64,000 nucleotides of DNA from Otis tarda (Eukaryota > Chordata > Aves > Otidiformes > Otididae): the NCBI GenBank assembly GCA_026413225.1, contig CM048557.1:43283371-43347370 (forward strand), given 5' to 3'. The notes beneath the pieces are model-generated. The model ran no database searches, had not been told where the DNA came from, and worked only from the letters and a program-made list of their open reading frames with translations. How positions within the stretch are numbered: position 1 is the first letter of the stretch; every line of letters begins with the position of its first letter. The translations under genes were made by a program, and so were the position numbers. Positions 46,501 through 60,550 of this stretch are shown here, piece by piece.

Positions 46501-49500
46501 GGCATTGAAGGGGATGGTTTCTGGAAAGCTTATCTTTGGCAATCATAGCCAAGCTATTTGGCACACTGGTTCTCTTAATTTTAACTGAACAGCAAATGCA
46601 GTTAAGCTCCTTTGTGAAAGCAAACAATGAAATAAGAGATATCTGTGCCCAAAGCAGAAAACAGTTAGAAATATTGCAGCAAAGCTATCTTTGAAAGACT
46701 AAGGGGGTGATTTTTTTTTTGAGGGGGAGATTACCATTGTTTGGTGATGCAGAGCGATGGCAGTGGGTAGAACACAGCTGTGGATGTTTGCTCTGGAAGC
46801 AGAAAGGCGAGAAGCTGCAGCAGGAGAGGCAGGAGCACTTGGAACAGCATTGGTCCTGAGAAGAAGCCAAGAATGAGCTTCTTTGGAGCAGATTGGTGTT
46901 TGAAAAGGCAGGCTTGGAAGTGTGCCCGGATGAACTGTTTCTTGTCTGTTCCTATTGTGCTCGAGGAAGCAGAATTTTATGTACCTTCTTTGTGTATGAA
47001 AAGGCTTGTAGCAAAGAAATATCTGACTCGAATTGTAAGCTTTGCCACCCAATGGAAACAATTGAGCAAGTCCCAAACATTGACTTATCAAACTAGAAGG
47101 GGAAACAATAAAATAAATAGATGTAGGCAGGTATGGATTTTGCATTGGAACAGTCTGCTGCTGGAAAACACTGTTCTACAACATGAATGATTTTAATTAG
47201 AAATTGCTTCTTTGTGGATGTTTTAAATTTAACTAAGTGTTTTAACTAGAGTTGGTTTGACCCTAGGTAGAATGTTCTGATTCATGTTGATTCAAGAAAA
47301 CATAAACTTAAATTTCCATGGCGGTGAATTACCTTCAAAAGTAAATGTTCAGATCCCCACTAGCTCTCTATTGCATGAGGTTGCTAGAGGACTACATCCC
47401 TCCTCAGTCTATCTCCCTGTGAGTTAACATGACTTCAGGTGCACACTCCTGCTCCCTCTCTGCGCCCCCTGAGAAAAGAGTCTTTGCAAAGTCTCTTTGC
47501 CGGAGAACAACATGTGCAAAGAAATTTAGGTTGAGCTAGTGCACTAGGAAGTGCTTTTATGGAATTCAAGACAGTGGAAATGTCTTCCTTCAATTAGAAA
47601 TTTCAAACTTTTTGGCATTTCAAATCAGATATTTTTTAGAGTTTCAATTTTGGAGAACAAGAATAATTCAACATGGGTTGTCCTGAGTTTGGACAAAATC
47701 TCTCTTCCTTCAGGATGGACAGTTCAAGTTGCAATCTAAGTACTTAAATCTTAATGATCCCCTTAATGATCACTGGTCTTCTCAGTGCGTCTTGTATAAT
47801 CTCTGTTGGTTAGTCTGTAAACTCTTCAGGGAAGGAAGCATGATTTTTTCTTTAGCAGCTGAGGCACCATTAAAGCTCAGACACCAGCAGTAGCAGTAAG
47901 AACAGTGCCATTATTCATATCTCTCCTACCTTCTCCCCCTTTTCCTCAGACATTTTGTGACATTTGACTTCTCTATTAACCATGTTGGAAGGAGAGATCT
48001 GCAAGTTTAAAGCCGATGTAAAAGGCTGAAAAGAGAGTCCATTGGTGTTGTCCAGCATTAACAAAACCTGAATATCAGGAAAACAGAGGGTTTTTCTTCT
48101 TCACACATAGACAATTACACTAATTCCAGGTGTCAGGGACAGTTGCCTATAGTGCCCATTAACATCAGAGTTTCAAGTCCTGATAGAAATATCTAAAAAT
48201 CAATAAATAACTGAGTTTTCTTAAAATCTGCTGATTGTTCAGAGTATCATTACATGCCCCTGAGGCTGAGGATGGAAATGCTCAGCTCCCATCTCCTAGG
48301 ATAGTGACCTAACCGCTGAAAAACAGGGAGCTCTCCTTTTCCTTTTGTCGGAAGGTGGTCCACTGTGGTGAAATAAATGCAGGATTCATGGCATCTGAGA
48401 AAGCAGAGGCCAGAGGCTTGACTGGGAAACACTGAGGGAAGCAAGGAAGTGGCTGGTTCTTACCAGTATCAGTTTGGTGTAAATTGCTACCGTGCAAAAT
48501 TGTCTGTGCTCGATTTTTGACCTCTAGCCAGTCTGTCTGTTTAGGAGAGGCTGCTGTTCATTTAAACTAGAATAACATTGCAATGGCATAAGGAAAATCA
48601 CAGTTCTGGGAGTCCCTCTTTTCCCCTATCCTGTACACTGTGGTCTTTTGTAGTAGCCTTTACTAGATTATTAAAATTGTTCAAGAAGGCATCTTGTGGA
48701 GGAGGAAGAATAGCAAAGCTAAAAAAGTAAGTAAATCAGATCAAATCCAGTGAAGATTTTGGACTCGCCAAAAAATAAGGGAGAGAAGCTGACGTACTCC
48801 AGTATTTTCCAAGAATGAACATGTCTCACTATTTTGAAATGGCTTTTGGATTTTGAAATTGGCACATTTCTAGAAATTTATTAAAGGCATTGAATAGTCC
48901 GAAAGATTAAAATAAAATTACTTTTTCATATGTTGTAACTTTGGACATCTTATTTTAGAACTTCTTTGCTCTTTGTCAGTAATAAGTAGCATGTGTATTG
49001 ACACTTATTTCTTCTTCAGATCCAGAAGAATTTTAAGCAATCCCTGTTCCCACAAAATCCTGTCTGCCCAAATGTGTCTCAAACACATCTCACCTTTTTT
49101 CCTGGGAATTGCAGCCAGGCAGAATTGTCTCAGTGAACACTACATTTGCTGAAAATGGAACATTATGGATAGGAATCAAAACTTTCTGTAAAATTAGGTC
49201 AAATTTAATAATGAGTTTGGATAAAAAGAAATTGGAAAAGAAATTGAATTTCTTTCACTATTTTAAAAAGTAAATCATTTGATATCTCATTTCAAAACTG
49301 ATTTCAGAGTCAAAATGCTGAACCTGGAAGTGGTTTTTTTTTTTTAAATAGGCTAGAAAAGGTTTTTAAAACCAAGCTGAAACTATTTCACTCCCATTTT
49401 TTCAGTTCAGCCACTGAATGGGAAAAACAGAATTCTTTCTGGTGGTCTGACTCTGCTTTCCTGAAAGTGGCAAGCAATGTTAGCAGGTGTTTTTTTATGG

Positions 49501-50479
49501 TCTGAAATGGTGAGTCTAGTGATTTTAGATGTATAATAATTATTCTTTCTGACATTCATCCTTCTAAACTCAATAACAAGGCTGTATCTACGTGGTGTTC
49601 ATCCTCTGCGTTCTTCACCAGGCTGGCAGGAGCTTAGTTGGTGTACATGAAGTCTCATTTTCCCCACTCCCCAGTGCCCAGATGAGCATCACCGTGCCCA
49701 GATCACCGAGCACAAAGGAACCACCCCAGGCCTGGGCCACCGGTCCCCTTCCTTACCCTGCCACCTGCCTTCTGTTGTGTCCTGGCACTCTTCAATTTCC
49801 CCTGGCTGATGGCTTTAGTTAATGAAGTGTTTCCTTTAGCTTTTTTCTTTAAAATAAAGCTGAAGCTGTTTCTGATGCTGCTTCTTTAAGTACTGTGTTT
49901 CCAGCTATTACAAGGACATCTCCAGACTGGTCTCGGCAATGTAGTGTAAGCACTTTCTCTGAGGAGGCAGGTGGAGTTAAATTATATCTTTTGTGTTGTT
50001 CAGGTTAAAGAGTTTGTTGTTTTGATGGGTTTAATATTCTCAGCAGCTGATGAAAAAGCTGTGAGCAATTAAAAACTGATTTTATTAAAACCTCTTCTAT
50101 ACCTGTTAATGTTAAGTTCCTGTTTCAGATGGAGGTGAAAAGAACTTTGTGAGGAATATCAGGTTTTATGCTATTTGCTGTAAAAAAGTGGGCTTTGCTA
50201 ATGGTGATACTTTTTTACTAATGACACTGCCTCATGGTCTGGAGTAATTTTTTGTTCTAAAATTAGTAGAGGTTACAAATATTGTATTTTTTCCTAATAG
50301 TTAGCCTAAGACTTTTGATCTGAGAAAAATCCATTTACAAGTAAGAGTCAGACTAGTTTTATCCATTGCATCAAAGGAGATCCCAAAGGTAATCATTTGG
50401 GAAGGACTGTAAACAGCAGTAGAACTAGCAGAGGTTTGGAGGAATCCTTGCCAAAAAAAGAGGCAGATTTTATTCAGAA
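40516..50479. other. Unique DNA, no gene assigned
   Basis: Open frames of 60-148 codons occur on both strands, for example 40926-41216 (-), 41099-41413 (+), 46699-47145 (-, 148) and 46780-47190 (+, 136). They overlap antisense to each other and show no domains. A short Gly-Pro-Ala collagen-like stretch (about 42895-42935) is discussed in the findings. Small direct repeat at 44937-44962 (CTCCTATTAAA twice). I see no RNA gene or recent transposon. Confidence 0.55.
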
Positions 50480-50800
50480 GGGTGTTAGTGGGAATGTCAG
50501 GTCATGGACACAAGAGGTGGTTACTCTTGTTGAGTACTGTGTCTGGTTTTGGACATGCTACTTCCAGAACAAAGCAGGTAACTGGAGAGAGAAGCCACAG
50601 GAATGATAAAGAAGTCATATTTGGTAAACTGTGTGGAAAGCATGATGTGTCTGGATTAGTTCATGATAGAAAAGGGGAAACACAAAAAGGAGAAAGACAG
50701 ATTTTTCAGTATGTCACAGCTAGTTATGAAGAGGGTAACAGTTGTTCTTTATGTCTGCTACAGGGAGGATGAGGAGTTTAATGAGAATGCCTTTCTTCAA
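50480..50800 (+). mobile_element. Very old CR1 LINE fragment, sense
   Basis: Heavily mutated, but the CR1 ORF2 order is preserved. TTGAGTACTGTGTCTGGTTT corresponds to the 'GGAGTACTGTGTCCAGTT' block. GCCACAGGAATGATAAAGAA corresponds to 'GCCACAAAGATGAT', followed by TTTTTCAGTATGTCACAGC and AGGATGAGGAGTTTAATG matching the later 'TTCCAGTACCTCAAGG' and 'AGGATGAGGGGTAATG' blocks of the 60.6 kb copy. Boundaries are approximate. It is the oldest CR1 in the window. Confidence 0.6.
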
Positions 50801-53800
50801 GTGGGTCAATGATAGTCTCTGCATAAACCCAGAGGGCTGAAGCATAACCAGAACAGTAATTACAATTGATTTACTCACTTTGTCAGCTTCTGTGTATTGT
50901 GTTAATCGTGTTACTTCATGGTCTTACCAGTTAATCTTCCTTATTTTTGTAAAAAATGTTTTTATTAATAATTGTATTCATTATTTTTATTGATAATGTG
51001 AATATTTGTCCTCACTCAAGACATATTGGAAAGTTTACTTAGACTCACCCAGATAACTGACAACTGTGCCATCATTCTCATTTTAGAGAGGCGCTCATGA
51101 AGTTACTGAAAATGGCCCTGAGCACTTCAGAAATTATGTCAGTAAGCTGAGAATGGAGGTAAAGGGTTTGAGATGCCCAGTAATACCTGCTTCTGCTTAA
51201 AATGGACATGCAGGAGAGATTGGAGCTGTTTGGCAGGTAAGTGCACAGCTATACAGTTAGCATTGCCAGGAAAGCTCTGGCCAGAAAAACAGCATGAGAT
51301 TTTCTTGATACTACCTGGAGATGCGCAAGGTGACCTCAGGAGACCCCGTTCCCACTTCTTCAGCAGGAGGAGAGGCTTTACTTCTCTCTTTCTATCCCAC
51401 CGCCTCCCCATAAGGTCCACCTGGGTAGCTGAGTTTTTAGGGTGGATGCAGCATGCTTGCACTTCCTAGCCTCAAAGGCTTTGGTTCTCTGACCACCCAG
51501 CCGTCATCAAGAGGTTGGATGCCACTTCTTTTTCTGATCCTGTCACTGCACAGTAGGTAGTGGTTTGTGCCATCTGAACCAGAGCGTCATGGCATCATTG
51601 TTCCTACTCCGTGGATGCAGGTTGACAGAGGTGGGCGCTCAAAACCCTGCTGTGCAGAGCAGGGGTGTTCAAAATGTACAGATGTTATAGATGTGACATT
51701 CAGCAACATTTTTGGTTAGGCAAGGAGCCCCCAAATCGGTGAGGTGCTCTCAGTATTAGCTGCTCAGCAGAGCAGGGATAATTTTTAATTGCTATTTTGG
51801 AGTTTGGCACCTGAAGTTTGCCTGAGTTTTGTATTAGGGTCTAGATTCTGTCATAAGCCTGGACCTAAATGTTGGGCAATGAGAGATTTGGTTAGGAAAA
51901 GGTGGTAATAAAATAATAAATGGTGCTTTTGGGGACATCTGTGTGATGAGGTTATAAGCATTTATACCAAGACTGAGATTTTATGTACCTTTGTATATTA
52001 TCTGAGGATCAGTCATATTTAACATTTCACTGAGTAACAGTCTGTGTGGTAATTCCATGCATTATGCCCATCTTAATTAAAATATTAAAAAAAGGGGAAC
52101 ATGTTCTTCACAAAATCATTATGAGAAAATTGAATTACAACTGATACTCTAGCTAATCATTTTTTTTGAGGTGATTAATTCCATGTAACCAGATTGAACA
52201 TAGGCTGTGCAAATAGTACTGAATGTTAAAGAACTCTGTTAAGAAGGCTAGTATTTTTACAAAAAAAAAAACCTGTAAAACTGATACATAGCATAAACCC
52301 TCTGGAACAAAATTACTCCATTCATGTCAATGCAAATCTTGTCATTCACTTCAGTGAAGCCAGGTTTTATCTGGCGTTTCACCTCATATTATCTTATAAT
52401 ATGAAAGTAAGTTTCTGCTACCTATATAACTGGAGAATTAGAGTACAAGATAATCTCCTTTGTAAAATGTCAGGCTTTTGTTCAAAGTGTCTACATTCAT
52501 TGGTTTTTATCTGCCTTACCATCTTTTTTCTTCTCTGATGAATGCAAACTGTTTGGGTAATTTGCTTTGACCAGATCTGTGTCTGTGAGATCTTAAGTGG
52601 AAAAACTATTTGCATACTTAAGAATCCTGAGAACAGAGAGTGGCATTGTAGTTTGGGATTTGGTTGTGGGTTTTTATCCCCTGTGCTGAGCCAAGAGAGA
52701 TACTTTACATTTATATGTAGCAATTACTATTCCTAATTTTTGTAATTAAACTGTCTTGTGAAAAATTTAACATATAAAATGGAGGCTTGCAGGCTAAGCT
52801 CCCTTGCTGTTTGCTTTATTCATTTTTAACACACCAGTCTACAAAAGTTCGGGTATCTCTCTCTTCTCTCCTCCTCTGACTTTTTTTCAAAGTTGTATTG
52901 GAAAGTATCTTCTCTCAAAAAATGTGATCTCCATAGAAATGGTAGTTCACTGGAACAGATATGCAGAAATACTAAGGGGCTGCTTCCATTAGTTTTTTCT
53001 AAATTAGTAATAGAAATCGCACGCATAAAAAAAAAAATTGTAATAGGATGGAAATTGCATACCTTGTGTCATTTTCTGATTGAACGTGTCAGTACCACTA
53101 ATGAAGACTGAGAGAAGTTACTGACAAAAAATAAATCTACCCAAAAATACATGCCGCAACAGAACTTGCTGAACTGGCCAGAAGTGTGAGTGCCTTTGAC
53201 AAAGTGTACAAATCTGCCTGCAGGCAGGACCTTCCTTCCAATGGCAGAGCAATGTGCTGAATAAAGCCCACTGCTGTGGCTGCACCAGTACAGAGAAGTC
53301 TGTGGAAAATGACCATCCTCCTTTTGCCTATGAACATTTTTATTGAAAAAAAAATAATCCAAACAAGAATATACTATTTGCAATTTTTTTTTAAATTGGT
53401 ATTTAATTTTCCAAGTGCAATGCAAGGGCTGAGAGAGCAGCAATTGGAGATATTCTCTCTGCAAGAACTGCAAAGTAGAGAGTAATAAACTCAAACTGGA
53501 AGTGGCAGGATGCTTTTGCTGATAATGCCCATGCACATTTCATCCTTTTTGACCCTACTGGTTGGCAAAATGTAAAACCTATAATTAAAATCATATATTT
53601 TTTGTATTAAACAAATTTTATGGCTGTTGCTAATAAGAACTGAAACTGATGCAGTAGCTTCCACTAACAGGTTCCCACTTTTCACAGGGCTGCAGTGATG
53701 GTTAAAGCATATGGGAATGAAGCTCTCATTTCTTTTGGTCTCCTGTGGCTGAGTTTCAGATTATTTACAAGCAAATATATTTTAAATAATGTTTTGAACT

Positions 53801-56800
53801 TTTATTTCTACTATTACTCAGGAGTGAGATACTGTAGTTCTACGAATTCCACTTCAGGATATTTCAATGCAATTACCAAATTATTATGTTTTTAAACTAT
53901 AATTACATTTAGTTAGAAACTCACATGGAATTTCCATGATGTATAAATATTTTATAATTCATTTCCATTATCAGCATGTTTAACTCCTTATGTGGATTTA
54001 TGATGCTGGTAGTTTTACAGTTTTACATATATGAATTTCACAATCCTTTGATTTTGTGAATTTCAGTAAAACTGCTGTATTCTGCATGAATTTTCAGAAG
54101 CATTAATTTTTTCATGTTGCTCAACTCATAGGAAAGAATTTGCTTGCCGGTCCTGTAAAATAGGACTGGCTGTAATGGTAGAGAAAACAAGATCTTATGT
54201 CCAGATTCTTTATAATTTTTAAAACTATTGAAAAAGTGCAGCCTGTGGGCAGAGAAGTCTCATTACTTAAAATTTGCACTTCAAGAGAATTTAAAGTTGT
54301 ACAAATAGATTTTAAGTTTGATAAGAAAATTGATTGGAGATTGTACATTGTGAATACATTAGGTTTATAAAGACAAAACATGCATGAAGTGCAATTACTG
54401 CTAGTGTTGCTATATTAGTATGAATGTTAATAGCATGTTTGTTTTTGAAATGGGTTATGCATTCTGGTAAATGTCTGCTTGAATCTAGTAATCTGTGTAT
54501 CACTTGTCTAAGTACTCTCATTTAAGATGCCATATCCCTTCTTGTAGCAATAAAGGGGTAAAGCAACATTAATATTAAATAATTAGAAAAACAAAAGGGG
54601 AATGATTAAACATATTTACATAATTGAAATAACACTGAGTCGCAGTGGGAAATCGGGACAATGTTGTCTCCTTTCAAAGTAATTCATAATTCAGATTTTT
54701 AATTATGGCATATTCATTCATTTAAAGATGATTCTGGATGAGAGGGCCACTAATGAAATACAATCATTAGCATCTAAACAAAGTAATTTAGAAAGTCTCC
54801 TTTCGGGGAAAAGATTTCTAGAACATCATCAATCACACAAGATATGCAAAAACAAGCAATTAAACCACACACAAGAACTACAACAACCTTATATATTAGT
54901 AATGTACACATGAAAACATAACTGATTACAATGATTAGAGTAGGGTAGTGTGGTTAATTTGTATGTTATGTAGCAATTTCATGGAAGAATGTACCAGGAC
55001 AGACACATCAAACAACAAATGAATGCCATGTCATTGATGTATGTTTTAAATATATTAACGTCGCTGGAATCAGTGCCAAGTTATCAATAAAAAAATCCAG
55101 TGATGAGAATGTGGAACTGTGTTCTTCAAAGAAGCATAACTCCCCTAGTACGAACCCTGGGCTATGGTTTTGTTTTGGGGTTTTATTTGTTTTGGAATTT
55201 TGATGTGGTTTTTTTTTCCTATTGTATTTGATTTTCTTAAATTGGGAAAATACAGGCTTAGGAAGATATTTCATGAGAGAAACAGGTGCTGCATTAGTTT
55301 CTCATTAACTACTCAAATCCTGCTTTGGGCTTACAGCAACAAAGTGCTTATAGACCTAAATGGATCAGTGATTTACAGGGTCTTTCCGTGTACACAATTA
55401 CAATTCATTAAACATGCAGCAACATTAAATGGACGGAGTAATTCTGCACGACTTTTGATGTCTGTGTGCAGTGTCCTGTTAAAGGGACACAAAAAGGCTG
55501 GCTTTAAACACCTTCTTCTTTGGGTTAAATTATAATCTTGTTGGAAACCTGTACCATTTCCTCCTCTCTTGTAAAGAAAAGGCAGAAAGAGCAGTGTGTG
55601 CGTGCAGGGAGCATCCTGCTGCAATGAGGCAGGAGCGGCTGCCTTTGATAACCACCAGGCTTAGAAGCCAAAATATATTCTATTGGGTACTCAAAGGATA
55701 AAAATACTGGTTAATTTTCAACAATGCTCCTTCATTTGACTTTACAATTTATAGCAGTGAACATTAATGCAAGAATAGCTTGGTCGAGGAGGAGTTTAAA
55801 ATTAGAGCACCTCTTCTCATTAGCCCCAGCAGCCTGACCCAGGGTGAACTGAGAAGTAATTTGCCGCCAGATCCTCATTTTGCTTCTGTTATCACTCCTT
55901 GTAAATGAAGCACAGCAATTTATTGTAGCACCTCAAGGAGTCAAGAACATAATGTGTAAAACACATACAAAAAAAATCTTTCTTCACATTCATTAACACC
56001 CAGCACATAGAGGCTGTTCACTTTTCACTCTAATGAAGGAGGGGGATCTTAAATCTAAAGCTTTCCAGCCTGTGAAGAAGGCCTCTTCAGGTCATTAGAC
56101 AGAAGCTGAGTTGGACTGAAGAAAGGTCATTGACAAAAAAGGGAGAATGGCAATATGATGAAAAATAGAAAATGGATAAAAGAAGAGACTTTAGAAAGCT
56201 CGGAGAATGGAAAGTACATTTTTGGCATCAGTGATCAACCCTTCTTGTCTCTATGTTCATTTTCTGTTGTCAGTGAAGAAAAGAATATCTGGCTTTTTAT
56301 TTAGCTGGGAATTGCTCTCGTGTTTGGTCAATTCTCATTTCATCACCCTTGATCTGACCTTGCAGAAAGCATTAATAGGCTTATTTTTAAGGGAGCTTTG
56401 TCTGCTGGCTGTAAATTCGGCCTTCCATTTTGCTCTTTTTTATTAAAAACATGCAGTCTACTAGATTTTAATGTATTCTGATTATGTAACTGACAATTTC
56501 CCCTTAGGGAGATCTTTTGTCTCACTAGTCCTGATTAACACTTTAGGTTTACAGCTGTACATTAACACCGTGTTCAGGAATATTAGGAAGCTCCTATATG
56601 CAAATTAATTTGTATTGGTAACTGAAACAGAAGAACTTAAAGAGGAGTTGGGAGCACTCCCTGAACACGCGCTGAATGCAGAATGTAACATGTGCTTAGG
56701 GGTGGAGGCTGCCTAAGCCAAGAGGCATAGAAACTCACAGAAAATACCCTTTTGTGTTATTTACCCATTCTCCAATGGCAGAAGCGTTGAATCTTGCAGT

Positions 56801-59800
56801 TCTGTAGCAATCGCCATTAAGCAATGGGGTTTTTTTTGCCACAGATGCGTATAACTTGCACTGATACAACCAGTTATTGATGTGTACGTGTATTGTGAGA
56901 ATAAAGGTACAACAAAGTAGTCTTTTTTTGTGTGTGTGCTACTGTTTTTGTTGTTATGGACAAGCAAATATTCTTTTTCTCATAATGTAGTTGCTTATGT
57001 TTGCCCACATCTCATTGCTGGACCTTCCCTTTGTACAAGCTAATCTCATAAATTACAGTGTATCTATTTTATGGTAAATGCTTTCCCATTTAGTTAACAG
57101 CATGAGGCCATTATCGTGTGACAAAACTCTGTTCCAGTCAAGTCTCTTCATTAAATACGTAATCATCCTTTACATACAATGGAAACTGGAATTAGTGGTA
57201 TATAAATACACCATGTTGAAAAGCCATCGTTTGACAACAACACGACCTACATCAAATTGTGCCTTATTCTCCTAATCCTTCCAGAAACTGGTATGCAGTT
57301 ATACCCTTTGGATACTCTTAGACCAAAAAATCCCAGTATAATTGAGCTGTCAATGTATTCAGCGTATCAAAGAGAAGGTAGAGATTATTTTGGAACTCCA
57401 CAAGGGTTTGGTTTTACTTTTCCCTAAGAAGCATCCTCGTGAATTATGCATGTAAATAATGCTCCAAATGGCTTTATTTCCTGCTGAGCTGGAACAGCAG
57501 GTTGCCCAAAACTCATTCTTCACTGTACCCCCAGTTCTGTCAGCTTTGTTGTTCAGCTGCTGTCTTGGTGTTAGGTTGCAGTTCTCTTTTTAACCCAGAT
57601 AGTATGGCAGATAGAGGTTAGGGAATGGTCAGACGAACGGTCAGACAGGCAGCATCTCTGGATTGCCAGCTCTGAAAACCATGTGTAGGTGAAGAAGGCA
57701 GTAGCCCTCCCAAATCAGTTCGTTAGCAGATAGAACAATTTGTCAGCTTGGTTAAGCCATTGATGTCACCTTACTGCTGATTATCAAGCAGAATAAAACT
57801 GAAGGGAGTAGACATGTGGTGTTCCAAAAGTCTTGCATGTTGAGCAGCTGTAAATAGTGTGGCTCACGCTGATGCTCCTCCCTCTCATCCCCCAGGTCCG
57901 TGAGCGTTCATTGGTAGGGGCATTGTAATGTCGGTTTGGGCAAGCCTTTCAACAAAGTTATGTCCCTGCACAAGTATTCCGTGGGGTCAAGTAAAGTACT
58001 CCTGGCATGACAGTTTTTTTCTTCTTTGACAATATTTTCCATGGAATATATACATATTGTGCCTTTTCCAGGCAGTGCTGGAATTATAATTGTTGCTGGA
58101 ATTATGGTTTTCTCTGGTAACCTGCTACATCCCTTTGCTTGTGTGGGACTCAGCTGAGCATGCAGCCCTTTTGCTGAGCCCAAAGGAGAATGTCCTGGAG
58201 CACCAGAGGACAGAGCTTAGCTGGCTGGAGAGAAAAGGGAGGACGTTGTCTGTATTGTATCTAAATGTCCAGAATGGGCAGCTCTAATCGGGAACCCATT
58301 GTTGTTCCAATTGCTGTTTATATGGCTCTGCATGTTTATACCACATTCTATAATGATAACTTGACAGCAGCAATTCTGATACCTGTTCAGCGGTACAACA
58401 GTACATTTACAAGATCATATGGCATAGAGCCATTACAGACGATCCCAGGGGTTTATAGAGTTGAAGTATTTGGTGAAATAGCCGTATATGTGGTTCCTTA
58501 CATTGGTAGCTAACATTTCGCCCAGAAAACAGCAGTGCTTCCCTCCATGACTGGAGGTCTCATTTGCTCCATGGGCAACTGGGGGATGGAAAAAAGAGGT
58601 CACACCGCACCTTCACACCAAGAGCCTGAAGGCATCATGAATGGGTCTTTCACTCTGAAGGAAAGTGCTTGTGCCTCTTAAGCAAGTTAAGAGTCTAAGT
58701 TACTAAAAAAACCCACTCTAAACTAAAAATTTATCTTTTTTTTCCCTACTAAAAGGTATAAAAATGATTTGATGTTATTCAGAGAACAGCACATAGCTAC
58801 TGTCTGTGTTTATCAATTTTTTTTTAAATACCCAGTGAATAATGTGATCTAAGAGACCTTTAAATGGATGTAGTATTTTTTCATAGTTCAGCAGGCAAGG
58901 TTGCAGCACTCTTTTACCTGATATCAAAATCCAGTCATTTTACTTCCTTCAACCACTTCCTACCTTCCTAAAAAATGATAAGACTTCTCATGTAACTTGT
59001 GTCTGAGGCATACACCTCATTTCTGTAGGTATAGGTGGACTATAGCAGCTCAGACAATGATTAACAGTGTTGAATCAGGAACAGCAACATCTCACAGATG
59101 TATCTGCACTTATTGAATAGTACATTAAAGCCAAGAAACAAAATGATTGAGAAAGGAGGGACTGACTGGTTTCAAAATCCTGAAGTATTTGTCCAACAGT
59201 TTTGTATTTTTTTAAATACTCAAGAAACTGTCTCAAAATTTCACTTTGGAAATTCCTTCATGATGTTTTGGTCTTTCTGTTCCTGTCATTTTACTTGAAA
59301 TTGATGAGGAAAAAGGGAAAATGGAAGGGAAAAACAAGACAAAACTTACAACCATAACCTCTATTTTTCCATAGACTAGCTATACAAAAAGACAATATTT
59401 CCAAAGGCGAAATTATTTTCATGTAACAGTCTTGGTCTTTTTAAGGTCCAGAATAGTTGTTATTGAAAACTGTCAGTGAAGTCCTAGAGACAGATCTTTC
59501 TTTTATCATCAAACCATTTGGGGGACAGGGTGGTTGCAGGTATAAAAGTAATTATTTTGACAGTGCATATTCTAACCATGTGTATCTATGTTCATTAAAA
59601 CAAGTATATATATACTTGCTATACTTGCTTTAATTTTCTTGTACGACCCTTTCTGATCCTTGCCTCCATTCAAACCTCCTCTTCCTCTGCTCTCTTTTCA
59701 TCCAGCTCTGTTTTTCTATATTTTTAACTCATCTTAAGGCTTAAAACAGTGAAGGCTGTCTTCTTTTTTTTTACAGGAAAGCAGGATACAAAGAGCTTTT

Positions 59801-60550
59801 ATGCTGATTGTCACCCTGTGTGGTGGGGAAGGAAGAGCGAACCAGGAGAGGTGAGCCAACCAAGGCGCAGAATGGGGAAATGGTCCAGCTCCTGCCCTCT
59901 GTAATTCGCAGACTATTTTAAACACTAAAATTGTGACAGCTTGCTCTTGTGATAAAGATGTTAACAAGAAGAGAAAATGACATTAATTTAATCTATTCTT
60001 AAAGGTCATGCTGAAATGAGACTGTGATGACACAAAATTATAATAATAAATATAGTAGTAATTTCACAGTTCTTTATAGATACTGTTCACAATCCTTTCA
60101 CATGCAAATGCCCTATTCCATCCTTCATGACAGTGATTTTTGGTGCCATCTAGACTCTAATCCAGCATCTTCTAATAGTTGATTCCCATAATTACTTTAT
60201 ATGGCAAGAACAATGTAAAATACTATCCCAGATTAGGATCTCAAGATGGAGTTACTTGTTAGTCTTTCCGCTGGGCCTCTGGGAACATTTCCAATTTAGA
60301 CATTTTCCATGTTTTCAGAAACCAATTAGACCGTCAGCATTCTCAGCTCATACTATATTAATAACCAGAGACAGTGTACAAAAAAACCCCAGGTATTGTA
60401 AAAAAAAATACTTAAAAATATTTTTGTATGAATTAAAATGATGATTTTGATTTATTGGTATTTTTAGTAACCAGACAAACCTGACACATTAATTTCCAAA
60501 TCCTGAAAAGTTTGTGGGCAAATGATTATTTATATCTGAAAGGGATTCAA
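50801..60550. other. Unique AT-rich DNA, no gene assigned
   Basis: The largest open frames are 53069-53536 (-, 155 codons), 55164-55535 (+, 123) and 51139-51462 (-, 107); none resembles a known family. A protein-like 82-codon frame at 58265-58513 is listed separately. Repeat-free stretches around 54500-56600 have the texture of conserved non-coding DNA, but no alignment is available. A perfect 18-bp palindrome CAAGTATATATATACTTG is at 59601-59618. Confidence 0.55.
58265..58513 (+). CDS. Small unassigned open frame (82 codons), doubtful
   Basis: The frame is open for 82 codons with balanced composition (for example IPGVYRVEVFGEIAVYVVPY near the C-terminus) and without low-complexity runs. Its second ATG (58274) is in good context (AGAATGG). 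I do not recognise any family, and there is no visible promoter, downstream donor or polyadenylation signal close by. A pyrimidine-poor CCAG at 58268-58271 could be a weak acceptor. It could be chance, an exon remnant or a conserved non-coding element that happens to be open. Confidence 0.15.
   Translation: MSRMGSSNREPIVVPIAVYMALHVYTTFYNDNLTAAILIPVQRYNSTFTRSYGIEPLQTIPGVYRVEVFGEIAVYVVPYIGS

Noticed and set aside
46699..47190. 148-codon minus and 136-codon plus open frames over the same DNA
   Set aside because: Both strands cannot plausibly be coding; neither shows a domain or splice context.
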